Shown here: positions 5,469-11,464 of the stretch, one piece after another
How positions within the stretch are numbered: position 1 is the first letter of the stretch
Layout: each line of letters opens with the position of its first letter
From: Sulfurovum sp.
GTDB taxonomy: Bacteria > Campylobacterota > Campylobacteria > Campylobacterales > Sulfurovaceae
NCBI GenBank assembly: GCA_026985755.1
Contig: JALSPX010000146.1
Location: 1-11,464, forward strand
Length of the DNA: 11,464 nt
Direction of reading: 5' to 3'
The notes under the pieces: model-generated
Database searches by the model: none
Seen by the model: the letters and a program-made list of their open reading frames with translations, nothing else
Told to the model about the DNA's origin: nothing
Position numbers and translations under genes: made by a program

Positions 5469-6011
5469 TTACCAAATTTTTGTAAAATCAAATCTGAATT
5501 GACAATGTTCCAAATCGAAATCTACACTCTCATTATGTGCATCTGCTATAATCATATACTTTCCTTGATCATTGAGTGTATACACCTTTGCCACATTATC
5601 TTCTGGATTGACAATAATATAATACCTCACACCCTCTTGCTCATATAAATCATATTTAAGATGTAAATCTTTTTGGGCGGTAGATTTAGAGAGTATCTCA
5701 AAAATCATTTTAGGGGCTTTGATAATATGCGTCTCATACTCTGGCTCATGACAAATCACAAGATTATCTGGCTGGACAATAGTGCTATCATCCACTTTCC
5801 AGTCTATAGGAAGCAGTGCTTGACAACTTTGGCACGATTCTAATGCCTCATCAAGATAGCGTGCTATACGGTTGCTAATGGCTTGATGCTTTATCACAGG
5901 TGCAGGAGCCATCGCATAAGGGATACCATATATAAGCTCCCACTCCCCTTCCCAAATCTTGTAATCATCATAGGTATAGTGAGGATAATATTCTTCTTTT
6001 AATGCACCCAT
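5469..6011 (-). CDS. Uma2-family (DUF820) PD-(D/E)XK-fold putative endonuclease
   Basis: A 180-residue protein of the Uma2/DUF820 family, predicted to have the restriction-endonuclease fold. Family function is unproven. Visible signatures are the N-terminal YEIWEGE-like YKIWEGEWELIYG (17-29), VQPDNLVI with the putative catalytic Asp82, and KMIFEILSKST with Glu105, followed by the usual KDLxxKYDLYEQEGVRYYIIVNPE (114-137) with Lys119. The putative catalytic residues seem intact. The ATG at 6011 has a strong AAAGGA site that overlaps the stop of the EamA gene (10-bp gap). The stop lies 8 bp before kdsA. This family is very common in cyanobacteria and often arises in many copies, and its place inside a tight kdsA operon is odd. 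I see no antitoxin-like partner. Confidence 0.85.
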   Translation of the reverse strand: MGALKEEYYPHYTYDDYKIWEGEWELIYGIPYAMAPAPVIKHQAISNRIARYLDEALESCQSCQALLPIDWKVDDSTIVQPDNLVICHEPEYETHIIKAPKMIFEILSKSTAQKDLHLKYDLYEQEGVRYYIIVNPEDNVAKVYTLNDQGKYMIIADAHNESVDFDLEHCQFRFDFTKIW

Positions 6012-6021
6012 AGTATATCCT

Positions 6022-6930
6022 TTATACTTTTTCTTTCACTAGAGCCACCATGAGCCCTGACGTTATGACTAAGATTATACCCAAAGTTGTCCAAAAATCA
6101 GGAATGGGGTCACCTAACATCACACCGATAATCACGGCAAAGACAATATTGCTGTAACTAATCGTACCGACAATACCTGCTTTGGTGAGCTCGTATGCTT
6201 TGGTCATAAGCAGTTGCGACATCGTTGCGAAGATACCCACAGCAGTGACATAGAGCCACTCTAGCCCTTGAGGCATCACAAATGTGGCAAACATCCAGTC
6301 AAAATCCTTTGAGACACTCACATACGGGGTAACGAGCATTAAAAAAAGCGGTGCTATGGTACCCACCCCCATAAAGCTCATCACTATCGCACGGGTATCA
6401 TAATATTTTCTCAGTTCACGTATAGAGGTATATGCCAGTGCCGCACCGATACCTGAGAAGATGCCCAAGACATCATACTTATCAAAGCCCCCTGCTTCTG
6501 GCTGTGCTACCAACACAATACCCACAAAACCTACTACTATAGCAATCAAAGCACTAGGATGCAACTTCTCTTTGAGAAAAATATAGGCAAAGATAGCCAC
6601 AAAAATAGGAGATGTTTTGTTATATGTCACTGCCTCACCTAAAGGGATATGTGCCATGATATAAAAATACGCCAAAAGTGCTGCAAAGCCCATAGAACCA
6701 CGAAAAATAAGCAGCAAAAACTTACCACCCGTCTGCTTTAGAGGTACTCTCCATATAGAGAGCCCTACGAGTACAACCCCAAAAATATTTCTAAAAAATG
6801 TCACTTCTACAGGTGGGAGTACCTGACTGACTACTTTGGCAAAACCGCCCATAAGAGCAAAAGAGAGTGAGGCTAGAAGCATCAAAAGAATACCTCTGTC
6901 CATATTTTTAATTGTTTTTCTCAAAATCAT
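6022..6930 (-). CDS. EamA/DMT-superfamily inner-membrane transporter
   Basis: A 302-residue protein with about ten hydrophobic segments arranged as two five-helix EamA repeats (roughly residues 13-142 and 150-298), the standard drug/metabolite transporter layout. Family signs are MLLASLSFALMGGFAKVV near the N-terminus, the positive-inside RNIFG in helix 2, and FVAIFAYIFLKEKL and IIGVMLGDPIP at the ends of each repeat. The substrate cannot be told from the sequence; exporters of metabolites or amino acids are typical. The start is uncertain: the ATG at 6930 has GAGG only one base away, and an ATG at 6903 would start MDRGILLMLLAS. It is the first gene of the minus-strand run, and a 10-copy heptamer array lies 31 bp upstream. 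The next gene (Uma2) follows after 10 bp. Confidence 0.88.
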   Translation of the reverse strand: MILRKTIKNMDRGILLMLLASLSFALMGGFAKVVSQVLPPVEVTFFRNIFGVVLVGLSIWRVPLKQTGGKFLLLIFRGSMGFAALLAYFYIMAHIPLGEAVTYNKTSPIFVAIFAYIFLKEKLHPSALIAIVVGFVGIVLVAQPEAGGFDKYDVLGIFSGIGAALAYTSIRELRKYYDTRAIVMSFMGVGTIAPLFLMLVTPYVSVSKDFDWMFATFVMPQGLEWLYVTAVGIFATMSQLLMTKAYELTKAGIVGTISYSNIVFAVIIGVMLGDPIPDFWTTLGIILVITSGLMVALVKEKV

Positions 6931-6961
6931 GCCTCATTTTTTATGGAAGTGTAGCGTAAGA

Positions 6962-7034
6962 ATTAGAAATTAGAAATTAGAAATTAGAAATTAGAAATTA
7001 GAAATTAGAAATTAGAAATTAGAAATTAGAAATT
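6962..7034 (+). repeat. Heptamer array H4, ten perfect ATTAGAA units
   Basis: Ten identical ATTAGAA units (6962-7031) plus a partial ATT. The array lies between the divergent EamA gene and the small gene at 7084, so copy-number change by slippage would alter the spacing of both upstream regions. The unit differs by one base from ATGAGAA in H1 and H2. Confidence 0.97.
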
Positions 7035-7083
7035 TTACAGGAATGCATCTAAAGTGTCAACTTTCTTGTGTTACACTTATACT

Positions 7084-7353
7084 ATGAATGAAACAGAATT
7101 TTACACAAAGCTACTTTCCTTACCTAATGGTGCCAATGATGTATACTATTTAGGAAAACGTTATCTGCTTAGAAAAGAGACATTACTTGAGGGGAAGCTT
7201 ATCAAAATCTATGCCAAAGAGCTAGGAGGCAATGATATTGTGAGTGGCAACTACTATCCTAGCATGAAAGGTGGGATGCTCAAACCTTGTGAAATGTCTG
7301 ATAAAAAGGTGATTGCATTTGTGCAATTACTTCATTCTACTTCGTACGAATAA
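7084..7353 (+). CDS. Small protein of unknown function
   Basis: An 89-residue soluble protein starting MNETEFYTKLLSLP, with no signal peptide or membrane segment. It contains LGKRYLLRKETLLEGKLIKIYAKELGGNDIVSGNYY (near 24-59) and KGGMLKPCEMSDKKVIAF. I do not recognise a named family. The balanced composition and the KETLLEGKLIKIYAKELGGND run look like a real conserved protein. The start is open: the ATG at 7084 lacks a ribosome binding site. An in-frame GTG at 7054 would add 10 residues (STFLCYTYT-like) and has AGGA 11 bases upstream, a long spacing. TATACT (7078-7083) directly before the ATG could be a promoter box, which would mean a leaderless or later start. Its last 17 bp overlap the end of the convergent DUF3108 gene. 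Confidence 0.7.
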   Translation: MNETEFYTKLLSLPNGANDVYYLGKRYLLRKETLLEGKLIKIYAKELGGNDIVSGNYYPSMKGGMLKPCEMSDKKVIAFVQLLHSTSYE

Positions 7354-8074
7354 GTTTGGCATCACCAAACATCAAAATATCTTTGATTACAGCCTTTTGA
7401 ATAAAGCCATCTGCTGCAACTGAAAGTAAAATATCGCCACTCTTTTTTCTAAAATTCTCTTGAACAATACGCGCTTTTGCATACCAGTTGGCAGTAGGCC
7501 CTAAATCTTTTTTGTACCTGGCAGATTGTGCATCACTAGGTACTGTAACCTGTACGATACCTTTTTGTTTCTCTAAACCAATTGCCTTCATGATATAGAC
7601 TTTCCCTTTTTCTTTAATCGCTTTGTCCATATTAAAATAGAGTGTCAATAAATCATTTTTGGCATAAAAATTTAACTGCTGTGTGCTATCTCGTACCACT
7701 TTTCCATTTTTCCATTTTTTATAATGTTTAGTCACAGTTTTATGTATATGGTCTAGGTGATACTCTTTGATTTTTTTTTGATTTTTCTTGTTTGTTGTCA
7801 TGATATAGTGGTCGCTTACCATCATTCCATTTTCCATATGCCCTTCTGAAATGTAGTGCTCTCTTTGCCCACCCAAAATGGTTTTTGCCATACCTGCAAG
7901 CAACACTGTGGTTTCTATTTTATAGTGCTTCTCATTTTGTGTAATTTTATTGGTAATGGTACCAACCTTCCCAAATATACCAAAAGTTGCTTTGTAATTT
8001 ACTGTACTGCTTTTTGCTACTAACATTGTACTTAGCATCAAAAAAAGCCATAGTGTTTTTGTTCTATTATTCAT
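7337..8074 (-). CDS. Exported DUF3108 domain protein
   Basis: A 245-residue protein with an N-terminal signal peptide: NNRTK, then the hydrophobic LWLFLMLSTMLVA with a likely cut after VA-K (about residue 20). The remainder is beta-rich and fits DUF3108, with VNYKATFGIFGKVGTITNKI at the start of the mature protein, a central segment LNFYAKNDLLTLYFNMDKAI, and an end like GDILLSVAADGFIQKAVIKDILMFGDAKLIR. DUF3108 proteins are periplasmic or envelope proteins of unknown function. The ATG at 8074 has AAGGG about ten bases upstream. The gene is divergent from the MscS channel and converges on the small gene with a 17-bp overlap. Functional link to either is not shown. Confidence 0.8.
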   Translation of the reverse strand: MNNRTKTLWLFLMLSTMLVAKSSTVNYKATFGIFGKVGTITNKITQNEKHYKIETTVLLAGMAKTILGGQREHYISEGHMENGMMVSDHYIMTTNKKNQKKIKEYHLDHIHKTVTKHYKKWKNGKVVRDSTQQLNFYAKNDLLTLYFNMDKAIKEKGKVYIMKAIGLEKQKGIVQVTVPSDAQSARYKKDLGPTANWYAKARIVQENFRKKSGDILLSVAADGFIQKAVIKDILMFGDAKLIRTK

Positions 8075-8162
8075 CTCTATTTTGCCCTTATATGTCTAAT
8101 TAAACCCTCTCTAAAATAGAGTACCTCCAATAACAGGTGTCCTGATAGATAGAATTCATTTA

Positions 8163-8179
8163 TATAATTCTACTATAAT
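8163..8179 (+). promoter_or_regulatory. Promoter -10 boxes for the MscS gene
   Basis: Two perfect TATAAT hexamers (8163-8168 and 8174-8179) lie 44 and 33 bp upstream of the ATG at 8212. No clear -35 box is seen. The rest of the divergent region (8075-8160) holds a short hairpin, CTCTA-aaa-TAGAG near 8107-8120, but no recognisable operator. Confidence 0.55.
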
Positions 8180-8211
8180 TATGTGAATAAATCGTGTGGA
8201 GTCCCCTTATT

Positions 8212-9375
8212 ATGCCAATAACAGAACTAAATGCCACTGTAAACAAAACACTCAATGTCATTGATGGATTAGACATGAATCTTGATCACATTGTACAGAC
8301 TGCCCTAGCACCCTTTTATACTCAATTCCCTTGGCTTGCCTATACACTGGGAGGTATTCCCCTTGGGAATATCATTGCTGCAGCCATTATGTTTGTTTTT
8401 GTTTTAGTCTTACGCCGTTTTTTTACCTATATTGTGATGGCAACACTACAGAAACTTGCCAAATATACCAAAACCTATTATGATGATAAAATTATATCCG
8501 CACTCAAGGGTCCTCTTAGTTTTGCTTTTGTGATTATGGGCTTACATCTCTTTTTTGCACTGATATTTTGGGAAACACCTAACATCAAAAATATCTTAAA
8601 TACATTGATAGTTTTTGATATCTTTTGGGCAATCATAGCGATAGTAAACGCCTTGCGTGGTCTATTTTATCATGCCAGTGCTAGATTTAATTCTGAACTC
8701 TCCAGAGAAATGGGTGATTTTATCTTAAAAATAGTGAAAATACTCATAGGTGGTGTAGGTCTAGGGGCTATGCTACAAGTATGGGGCATCAATGTGACGG
8801 CACTGATAGCTTCTCTTGGTCTAGGAGGTCTTGCTTTTGCATTGGCTGCTAAAGATACAGCCTCAAACCTCTTTGGGTCATTTGCCTTGCTTGCAGACAA
8901 ATCCATACGTATAGGTGAATGGATAAGAGTAGGAGAGAGCGAAGGTGTCGTAGAAGCCATAGGGATGCGTACGACCAAAATACGATCTTTTGAAAAATCT
9001 CTGATTACTGTACCCAACCAGCTTGTAGCCAACACCCCTATAGAAAACTTTTCACGGCGAGGTGTAAGACGTATTAAAATGCGTATTGGTCTTACCTATA
9101 ACACCTCATCTGAACAGATACATACCATTGTAGATGAGATTAAATACTTACTACACAACCATGAATATATCTCTACCAAAGATACGCTACTTGTCAATTT
9201 TGAATCTTTTGGAGACTCGGCATTAAATATATTTATTTACACCTATACAAAAACTGCAAATTGGAGTCAATATCTAAATATACGAGAAGATATACATTAC
9301 AAAATTATGCAAATAGTAGAGAAGAATGATGCAAGCTTTGCTTTTCCGTCACGCTCTATTTATATTGAAACGTAA
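8212..9375 (+). CDS. MscS-family mechanosensitive ion channel
   Basis: A 387-residue inner-membrane channel that opens under membrane tension to release solutes during osmotic downshock. Hydrophobic segments lie near residues 53-77, 103-121, 129-151 and 173-193. They are followed by the pore helix ALIASLGLGGLAFALAAKDTASNLFGS (198-224), rich in alternating Gly and Ala as in MscS TM3. The beta domain follows (IRIGEWIRVGESEGVVEAIGMRTTKIRSF, 232-260; LITVPNQLVANTPIENFS, 264-281). The C-terminal alpha/beta domain ends FAFPSRSIYIET, typical of the family. It is longer than E. coli MscS (286 residues) because of extra N-terminal helices, closer to YnaI or YbdG-like members. The ATG at 8212 has GGAG ten bases upstream. 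An in-frame GTG at 8194 is less likely because it overlaps that site. Confidence 0.93.
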   Translation: MPITELNATVNKTLNVIDGLDMNLDHIVQTALAPFYTQFPWLAYTLGGIPLGNIIAAAIMFVFVLVLRRFFTYIVMATLQKLAKYTKTYYDDKIISALKGPLSFAFVIMGLHLFFALIFWETPNIKNILNTLIVFDIFWAIIAIVNALRGLFYHASARFNSELSREMGDFILKIVKILIGGVGLGAMLQVWGINVTALIASLGLGGLAFALAAKDTASNLFGSFALLADKSIRIGEWIRVGESEGVVEAIGMRTTKIRSFEKSLITVPNQLVANTPIENFSRRGVRRIKMRIGLTYNTSSEQIHTIVDEIKYLLHNHEYISTKDTLLVNFESFGDSALNIFIYTYTKTANWSQYLNIREDIHYKIMQIVEKNDASFAFPSRSIYIET

Positions 9376-9420
9376 TTAAGAAAGAAAGTAAAAAAAATTT
9401 TGTTATGAAGATAGCGTGCC

Positions 9421-9438
9421 ACTGCCATAAAAGGCAGT
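9421..9438. terminator. Weak bidirectional terminator candidate between convergent genes
   Basis: ACTGCC-ataaaa-GGCAGT forms a 6-bp stem between the stop codons of the MscS gene (9375) and the lipoprotein gene (9456). There is no immediate T-run on either strand. The nearest is an A-then-T stretch near 9389-9401, which reads as T-rich on both strands. This makes it only a candidate. Confidence 0.35.
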
Positions 9439-9455
9439 AGCAGCAGTAAAATCTC

Positions 9456-10121
9456 TTATGGTTTGGTGCATGTTGCTGGTTTGTTACATGTTGAACCACA
9501 TGTTGCTGGTTTGTTACATGTTGAACCACACGTTGAACCACAAGTTGTTGGTTTATTACATGTCGAACCACACGTTGAACCACATGTTGTCGGTTTTGTT
9601 GTTGGTTTAGTAGTTGTTGGTTTTGTTGTTGTCGGTTTGTTACATGTTGAACCACATGTTGTTGGTTTGTTGCATGTTGAACCACAAGTTGCTGGTTTAT
9701 TACATGTTGAACCACAAGTTGATGTTGGACATGCTTTAGATGTTGTTGTCTTAGCTTTAGAAGTACTTGTTTTTGTTTTTGTATTCGTCTTTGCTTGTGT
9801 TTTTGTATCTTTTTTCTCTGTACCAAAAGAAGTTTTTACTAATGCTTGGATCTCTTCAGTTGTATCTACATCTTTCGGATCTGATGCTTCTACTATTTCA
9901 TTGATTTCAGCAAGTTTCTCTTCACTGTCTACGCCAGTGACACCTGCAGTTTTATAATCTTGTTGTGTTGGAGCCACTTTTCCATTTTCTGCGTATTCGA
10001 TCACAGGATCAAGTGCGCCCATTTGTTGTACACTACCGCTTTTTGTATCATTACATGCTGTCATGATAAATGCTGCGAATATTGCCAAACCTATTTGTTT
10101 GTATGCAAGTTGTTTTTTCAT
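9456..10121 (-). CDS. Lipoprotein with cysteine-rich CGSTCNKP repeat tail
   Basis: A 221-residue predicted lipoprotein. Signal sequence residues 1-22 end in the lipobox FIMTAC, with the lipidated Cys23 followed by Asn. Residues 51-95 (PTQQDYKTAGVTGV ... DTTEEIQALV) resemble a helical repeat of about 45 residues that I recall from large surface proteins of aquatic bacteria. Residues 101-130 form a Lys/Thr-rich linker. Residues 131-221 contain 16 cysteines in a repeat built on CGSTCNKP(A/T)T: six CNKP and eight CGST blocks, interrupted by a KPTTTKPTT stretch. The role is unknown; metal binding or disulfide cross-linking is a guess. The ATG at 10121 has an AAGGG site 7 bases upstream. It is divergent from der and convergent with the MscS gene. 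The 30-bp DNA repeats should allow length variation. Confidence 0.85.
   Translation of the reverse strand: MKKQLAYKQIGLAIFAAFIMTACNDTKSGSVQQMGALDPVIEYAENGKVAPTQQDYKTAGVTGVDSEEKLAEINEIVEASDPKDVDTTEEIQALVKTSFGTEKKDTKTQAKTNTKTKTSTSKAKTTTSKACPTSTCGSTCNKPATCGSTCNKPTTCGSTCNKPTTTKPTTTKPTTKPTTCGSTCGSTCNKPTTCGSTCGSTCNKPATCGSTCNKPATCTKP
9459..9728 (-). repeat. 30-bp coding minisatellite in the lipoprotein gene
   Basis: Units of 30 bp encode CGSTCNKP(A/T)T, with 12-bp half-units encoding CGST. The last two full units (nearest the stop codon) are identical at DNA level, while inner units differ at synonymous sites such as AAT/AAC and TGC/TGT. This pattern fits recent duplication at the 3' end. Confidence 0.85.
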
Positions 10122-10158
10122 TGTATTTCCCTTTTTATTTTTATTTTTGCGTTAGCAG

Positions 10159-10164
10159 AGTATA
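10159..10164 (-). promoter_or_regulatory. Possible -10 box for the lipoprotein gene
   Basis: The minus strand reads TATACT here, 38 bp upstream of the lipoprotein ATG. The corresponding -35 region (about 10182-10187) falls inside the 14-bp palindrome at 10177-10190. No consensus -35 is seen. Confidence 0.35.
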
Positions 10165-10176
10165 TTCTAACACAAA

Positions 10177-10190
10177 ACATTTTAAAATGT
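10177..10190. promoter_or_regulatory. 14-bp perfect palindrome, operator candidate
   Basis: ACATTTTAAAATGT lies between the divergent lipoprotein and der promoters. Being AT-only in the centre, it could arise by chance in AT-rich DNA. Confidence 0.3.
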
Positions 10191-10211
10191 ACCTTATTTC
10201 TTCTTTTCATA

Positions 10212-10220
10212 TGTTATAAT
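10212..10220 (+). promoter_or_regulatory. Extended -10 promoter for der
   Basis: TGTTATAAT is an extended -10 box (TG, one base, TATAAT at 10215-10220). It lies 84 bp upstream of the der ATG at 10304. A 13-bp palindrome TTGTTA-t-TAACAA (10222-10234) covers the expected transcription start. Confidence 0.6.
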
Positions 10221-10251
10221 CTTGTTATTAACAAACGAAAGATATAACAAT

Positions 10252-10317
10252 ATGCAAGAACAAATTCCACAAAACATTAAACTCCAATACAATGAGACAC
10301 GATATGCCAGATCTTAA
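10252..10317 (+). CDS. Possible 21-residue leader ORF overlapping the start of der
   Basis: ATG at 10252 to TAA at 10315-10317 encodes MQEQIPQNIKLQYNETRYARS, in another frame from der. It is the first ATG after the predicted transcription start and ends 14 bp inside der, which would allow translational coupling. The ribosome binding site is weak and I recognise no relative. It may be meaningless. Confidence 0.25.
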   Translation: MQEQIPQNIKLQYNETRYARS

Positions 10318-11464
10318 AAAAGTAGCTATTCTAGGGCGTCCAAATGTAGGAAAGTCTTCACTTTTCAACCGTTTGGCACGTCAGCGTGATGCTATTACCT
10401 CTGACATGTCTGGAACAACACGTGACATTAAAAGACGTATCGTTACTATCTCACAAAATCGTGAATTTGAAGTACTAGACACGGGTGGTATAGACTACTC
10501 CTCTGAGCTTTTTGCCAAAGTAGCCGAATTTTCTCTACGTGCAGCTGCCGAAGCAGATATTATTATCTACATGGTCAATGGTAAAAGCATCCCTGATGAA
10601 GAGGACAAAGCGCTCTTCTATAAACTCCAAGAGATGCACAAACCTCTAGCACTCGTGGTCAACAAAATAGACAACGACAAAGAAGAGGAGCGTTATTGGG
10701 AGTTTTTGGAGTTTGGTGCAGATGCTACTTTTCCTATGTCTGTGAGTCATAACCGCTATTTTAACGATTTTTATGCATGGTTGGAAGAGCATATCCCTGC
10801 CCCTGTTGAAGAAGAGGGACTGGTACTAGAAGAAGCAGAGCCAGATCCATTTGCACAGATAGTCGAACAGATACATGCCCAGTACCAAGAAGAGGCAGAC
10901 AACGAAATACGTGTCGCCATCATAGGGCGTGTCAATACAGGGAAGTCTTCACTGCTTAATGCCCTGCTAGGCGAAGAACGTTCAGTAGTCTCGGATGTGG
11001 CTGGTACTACCATAGACCCTATCGATGAGATGTTAGAGCATAGAGAGCATGAAATCACCTTTATCGACACGGCAGGTATCCGTAAACGCTCCAAGATAGT
11101 AGGCATAGAGAAATATGCCCTCACCCGTACCACAGAAATGCTCAAAAAAGCCAATCTCGTACTACTCGTACTTGACTCTACACAGCAGATATCTGAGCTG
11201 GATGAACGTGTAGCAGGATTGATAGAAGAGTATAAACTTGCCTGTCTGATTGTGCTAAACAAGTGGGATATAGACAAAGAGAGAAGCTATGAAGAGGTTG
11301 TCGATGATGTACGTGATGCACTCAAATTTCTACACTATGCACCTTTTATCACTATCTCTGCCAAGACAGGACTGCGTGTCAATAAGATACTCGATCAAAT
11401 CGTAGATATCTATGGGCGATACAAAAGACGTATCCCTACCTCAGAACTCAACGATACCCTACGT
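10304..11464 (+). CDS. der: Ribosome-assembly GTPase Der/EngA (runs off right edge)
   Basis: Der is an essential GTPase with two tandem G domains that acts in 50S subunit assembly in the cytoplasm. The visible 387 codons hold G domain 1 with GRPNVGKS (11-18), SGTTRD (36-41), DTGG (59-62) and NKID (120-123). An acidic linker follows (EEEGLVLEEAEPD, near 169-181). G domain 2 has GRVNTGKS (208-215), AGTTIDP (233-239), DTAG (255-258), NKWD (319-322) and SAK (362-364). The C-terminal KH-like domain is cut by the window edge. The second P-loop reads GRVNTGKS rather than the common GRPNVGKS, but its essential Gly-Lys-Ser is intact. The start is either the ATG at 10304 (weak GAGAC upstream) or the in-frame ATG at 10292, adding MRHD. 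An extended -10 promoter precedes it. Confidence 0.96.
   Translation, partial: MPDLKKVAILGRPNVGKSSLFNRLARQRDAITSDMSGTTRDIKRRIVTISQNREFEVLDTGGIDYSSELFAKVAEFSLRAAAEADIIIYMVNGKSIPDEEDKALFYKLQEMHKPLALVVNKIDNDKEEERYWEFLEFGADATFPMSVSHNRYFNDFYAWLEEHIPAPVEEEGLVLEEAEPDPFAQIVEQIHAQYQEEADNEIRVAIIGRVNTGKSSLLNALLGEERSVVSDVAGTTIDPIDEMLEHREHEITFIDTAGIRKRSKIVGIEKYALTRTTEMLKKANLVLLVLDSTQQISELDERVAGLIEEYKLACLIVLNKWDIDKERSYEEVVDDVRDALKFLHYAPFITISAKTGLRVNKILDQIVDIYGRYKRRIPTSELNDTLR

Noticed and set aside
5461..5475. TTG at 5475 as the start of kdsA
   Set aside because: It would overlap the Uma2 gene and lacks a ribosome binding site. The ATG at 5460 has AAGGA at good spacing and gives the normal family length.
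6962..7034. CRISPR array or origin iterons
   Set aside because: The units are contiguous 7-mers without spacers, and there are no cas, dnaA or replication genes or DnaA boxes nearby.
7043..7087. A 14-codon frame (ATG at 7043) whose TGA overlaps the ATG at 7084
   Set aside because: AGGA directly abuts this ATG, which is too close for ribosome binding, and nothing else supports translation.
9356..9826. A 156-codon minus-strand frame rich in Gln, Val and His across the lipoprotein repeat region
   Set aside because: It is a frame shadow: the 30-bp repeat unit is a multiple of three, so all frames stay open over it. The lipoprotein frame has a ribosome binding site, signal sequence and lipobox.
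9463..9957. A 164-codon plus-strand frame with VEPHVVGLLH repeats
   Set aside because: It is the antisense shadow of the same coding repeats, with no ribosome binding site and no plausible protein features.
10771..11277. A 168-codon minus-strand Ser-rich frame
   Set aside because: It lies wholly antisense to the well-supported der coding sequence, and its serine-rich composition is typical of antisense shadows.

Overview
The window looks like a chromosomal stretch from a member of the Campylobacterota, probably a free-living Sulfurovum- or Sulfurimonas-like organism. This is inferred from four things: the order kdsA-ribH-nusB, the order mqnC-M16 peptidase-recG, use of the futalosine route to menaquinone, and AT-rich sequence with TATAAT-type -10 boxes. 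No tRNA, rRNA, CRISPR array, insertion sequence or phage gene is visible. I see no evidence for a new multi-gene system. The unusual content lies in the repeats between genes and in one surface lipoprotein.

Positions 1-6930 hold eight genes, all on the minus strand. In transcription order they are an EamA/DMT transporter, a Uma2-family protein, kdsA, ribH, nusB, mqnC, an M16-family protein and recG, which runs off the left edge. The first three are tightly packed, with gaps of 10 and 8 bp and ribosome binding sites lying over the preceding stop codons. From kdsA onward every gap is 127-187 bp and is filled with repeats or hairpins. There are three kinds. One is an arm of about 26 bp that starts GTAGGGG, present as two full inverted pairs and one single arm (called A here). 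The second is a 49-bp imperfect palindrome present twice (called B). The third is arrays of a 7-bp unit, ATGAGAA/ATGAAAA/ATTAGAA (called H). Several of these start within or right next to stop codons.

At 6931-7083 a divergent gap carries ten perfect ATTAGAA units. A small plus-strand gene of unknown function follows and overlaps tail to tail with a minus-strand exported DUF3108 protein. After a divergent promoter region comes a plus-strand MscS-type mechanosensitive channel. It converges on a minus-strand lipoprotein with 16 cysteines in a CGSTCNKP repeat tail. Divergent from the lipoprotein is der (engA), the two-domain ribosome-assembly GTPase, which runs off the right edge.

Most genes are housekeeping: DNA repair (recG), menaquinone (mqnC), transcription antitermination (nusB), riboflavin (ribH), the LPS sugar Kdo (kdsA) and ribosome assembly (der). 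The envelope genes (MscS, DUF3108 protein, lipoprotein, EamA) show no clear functional link to one another beyond location.
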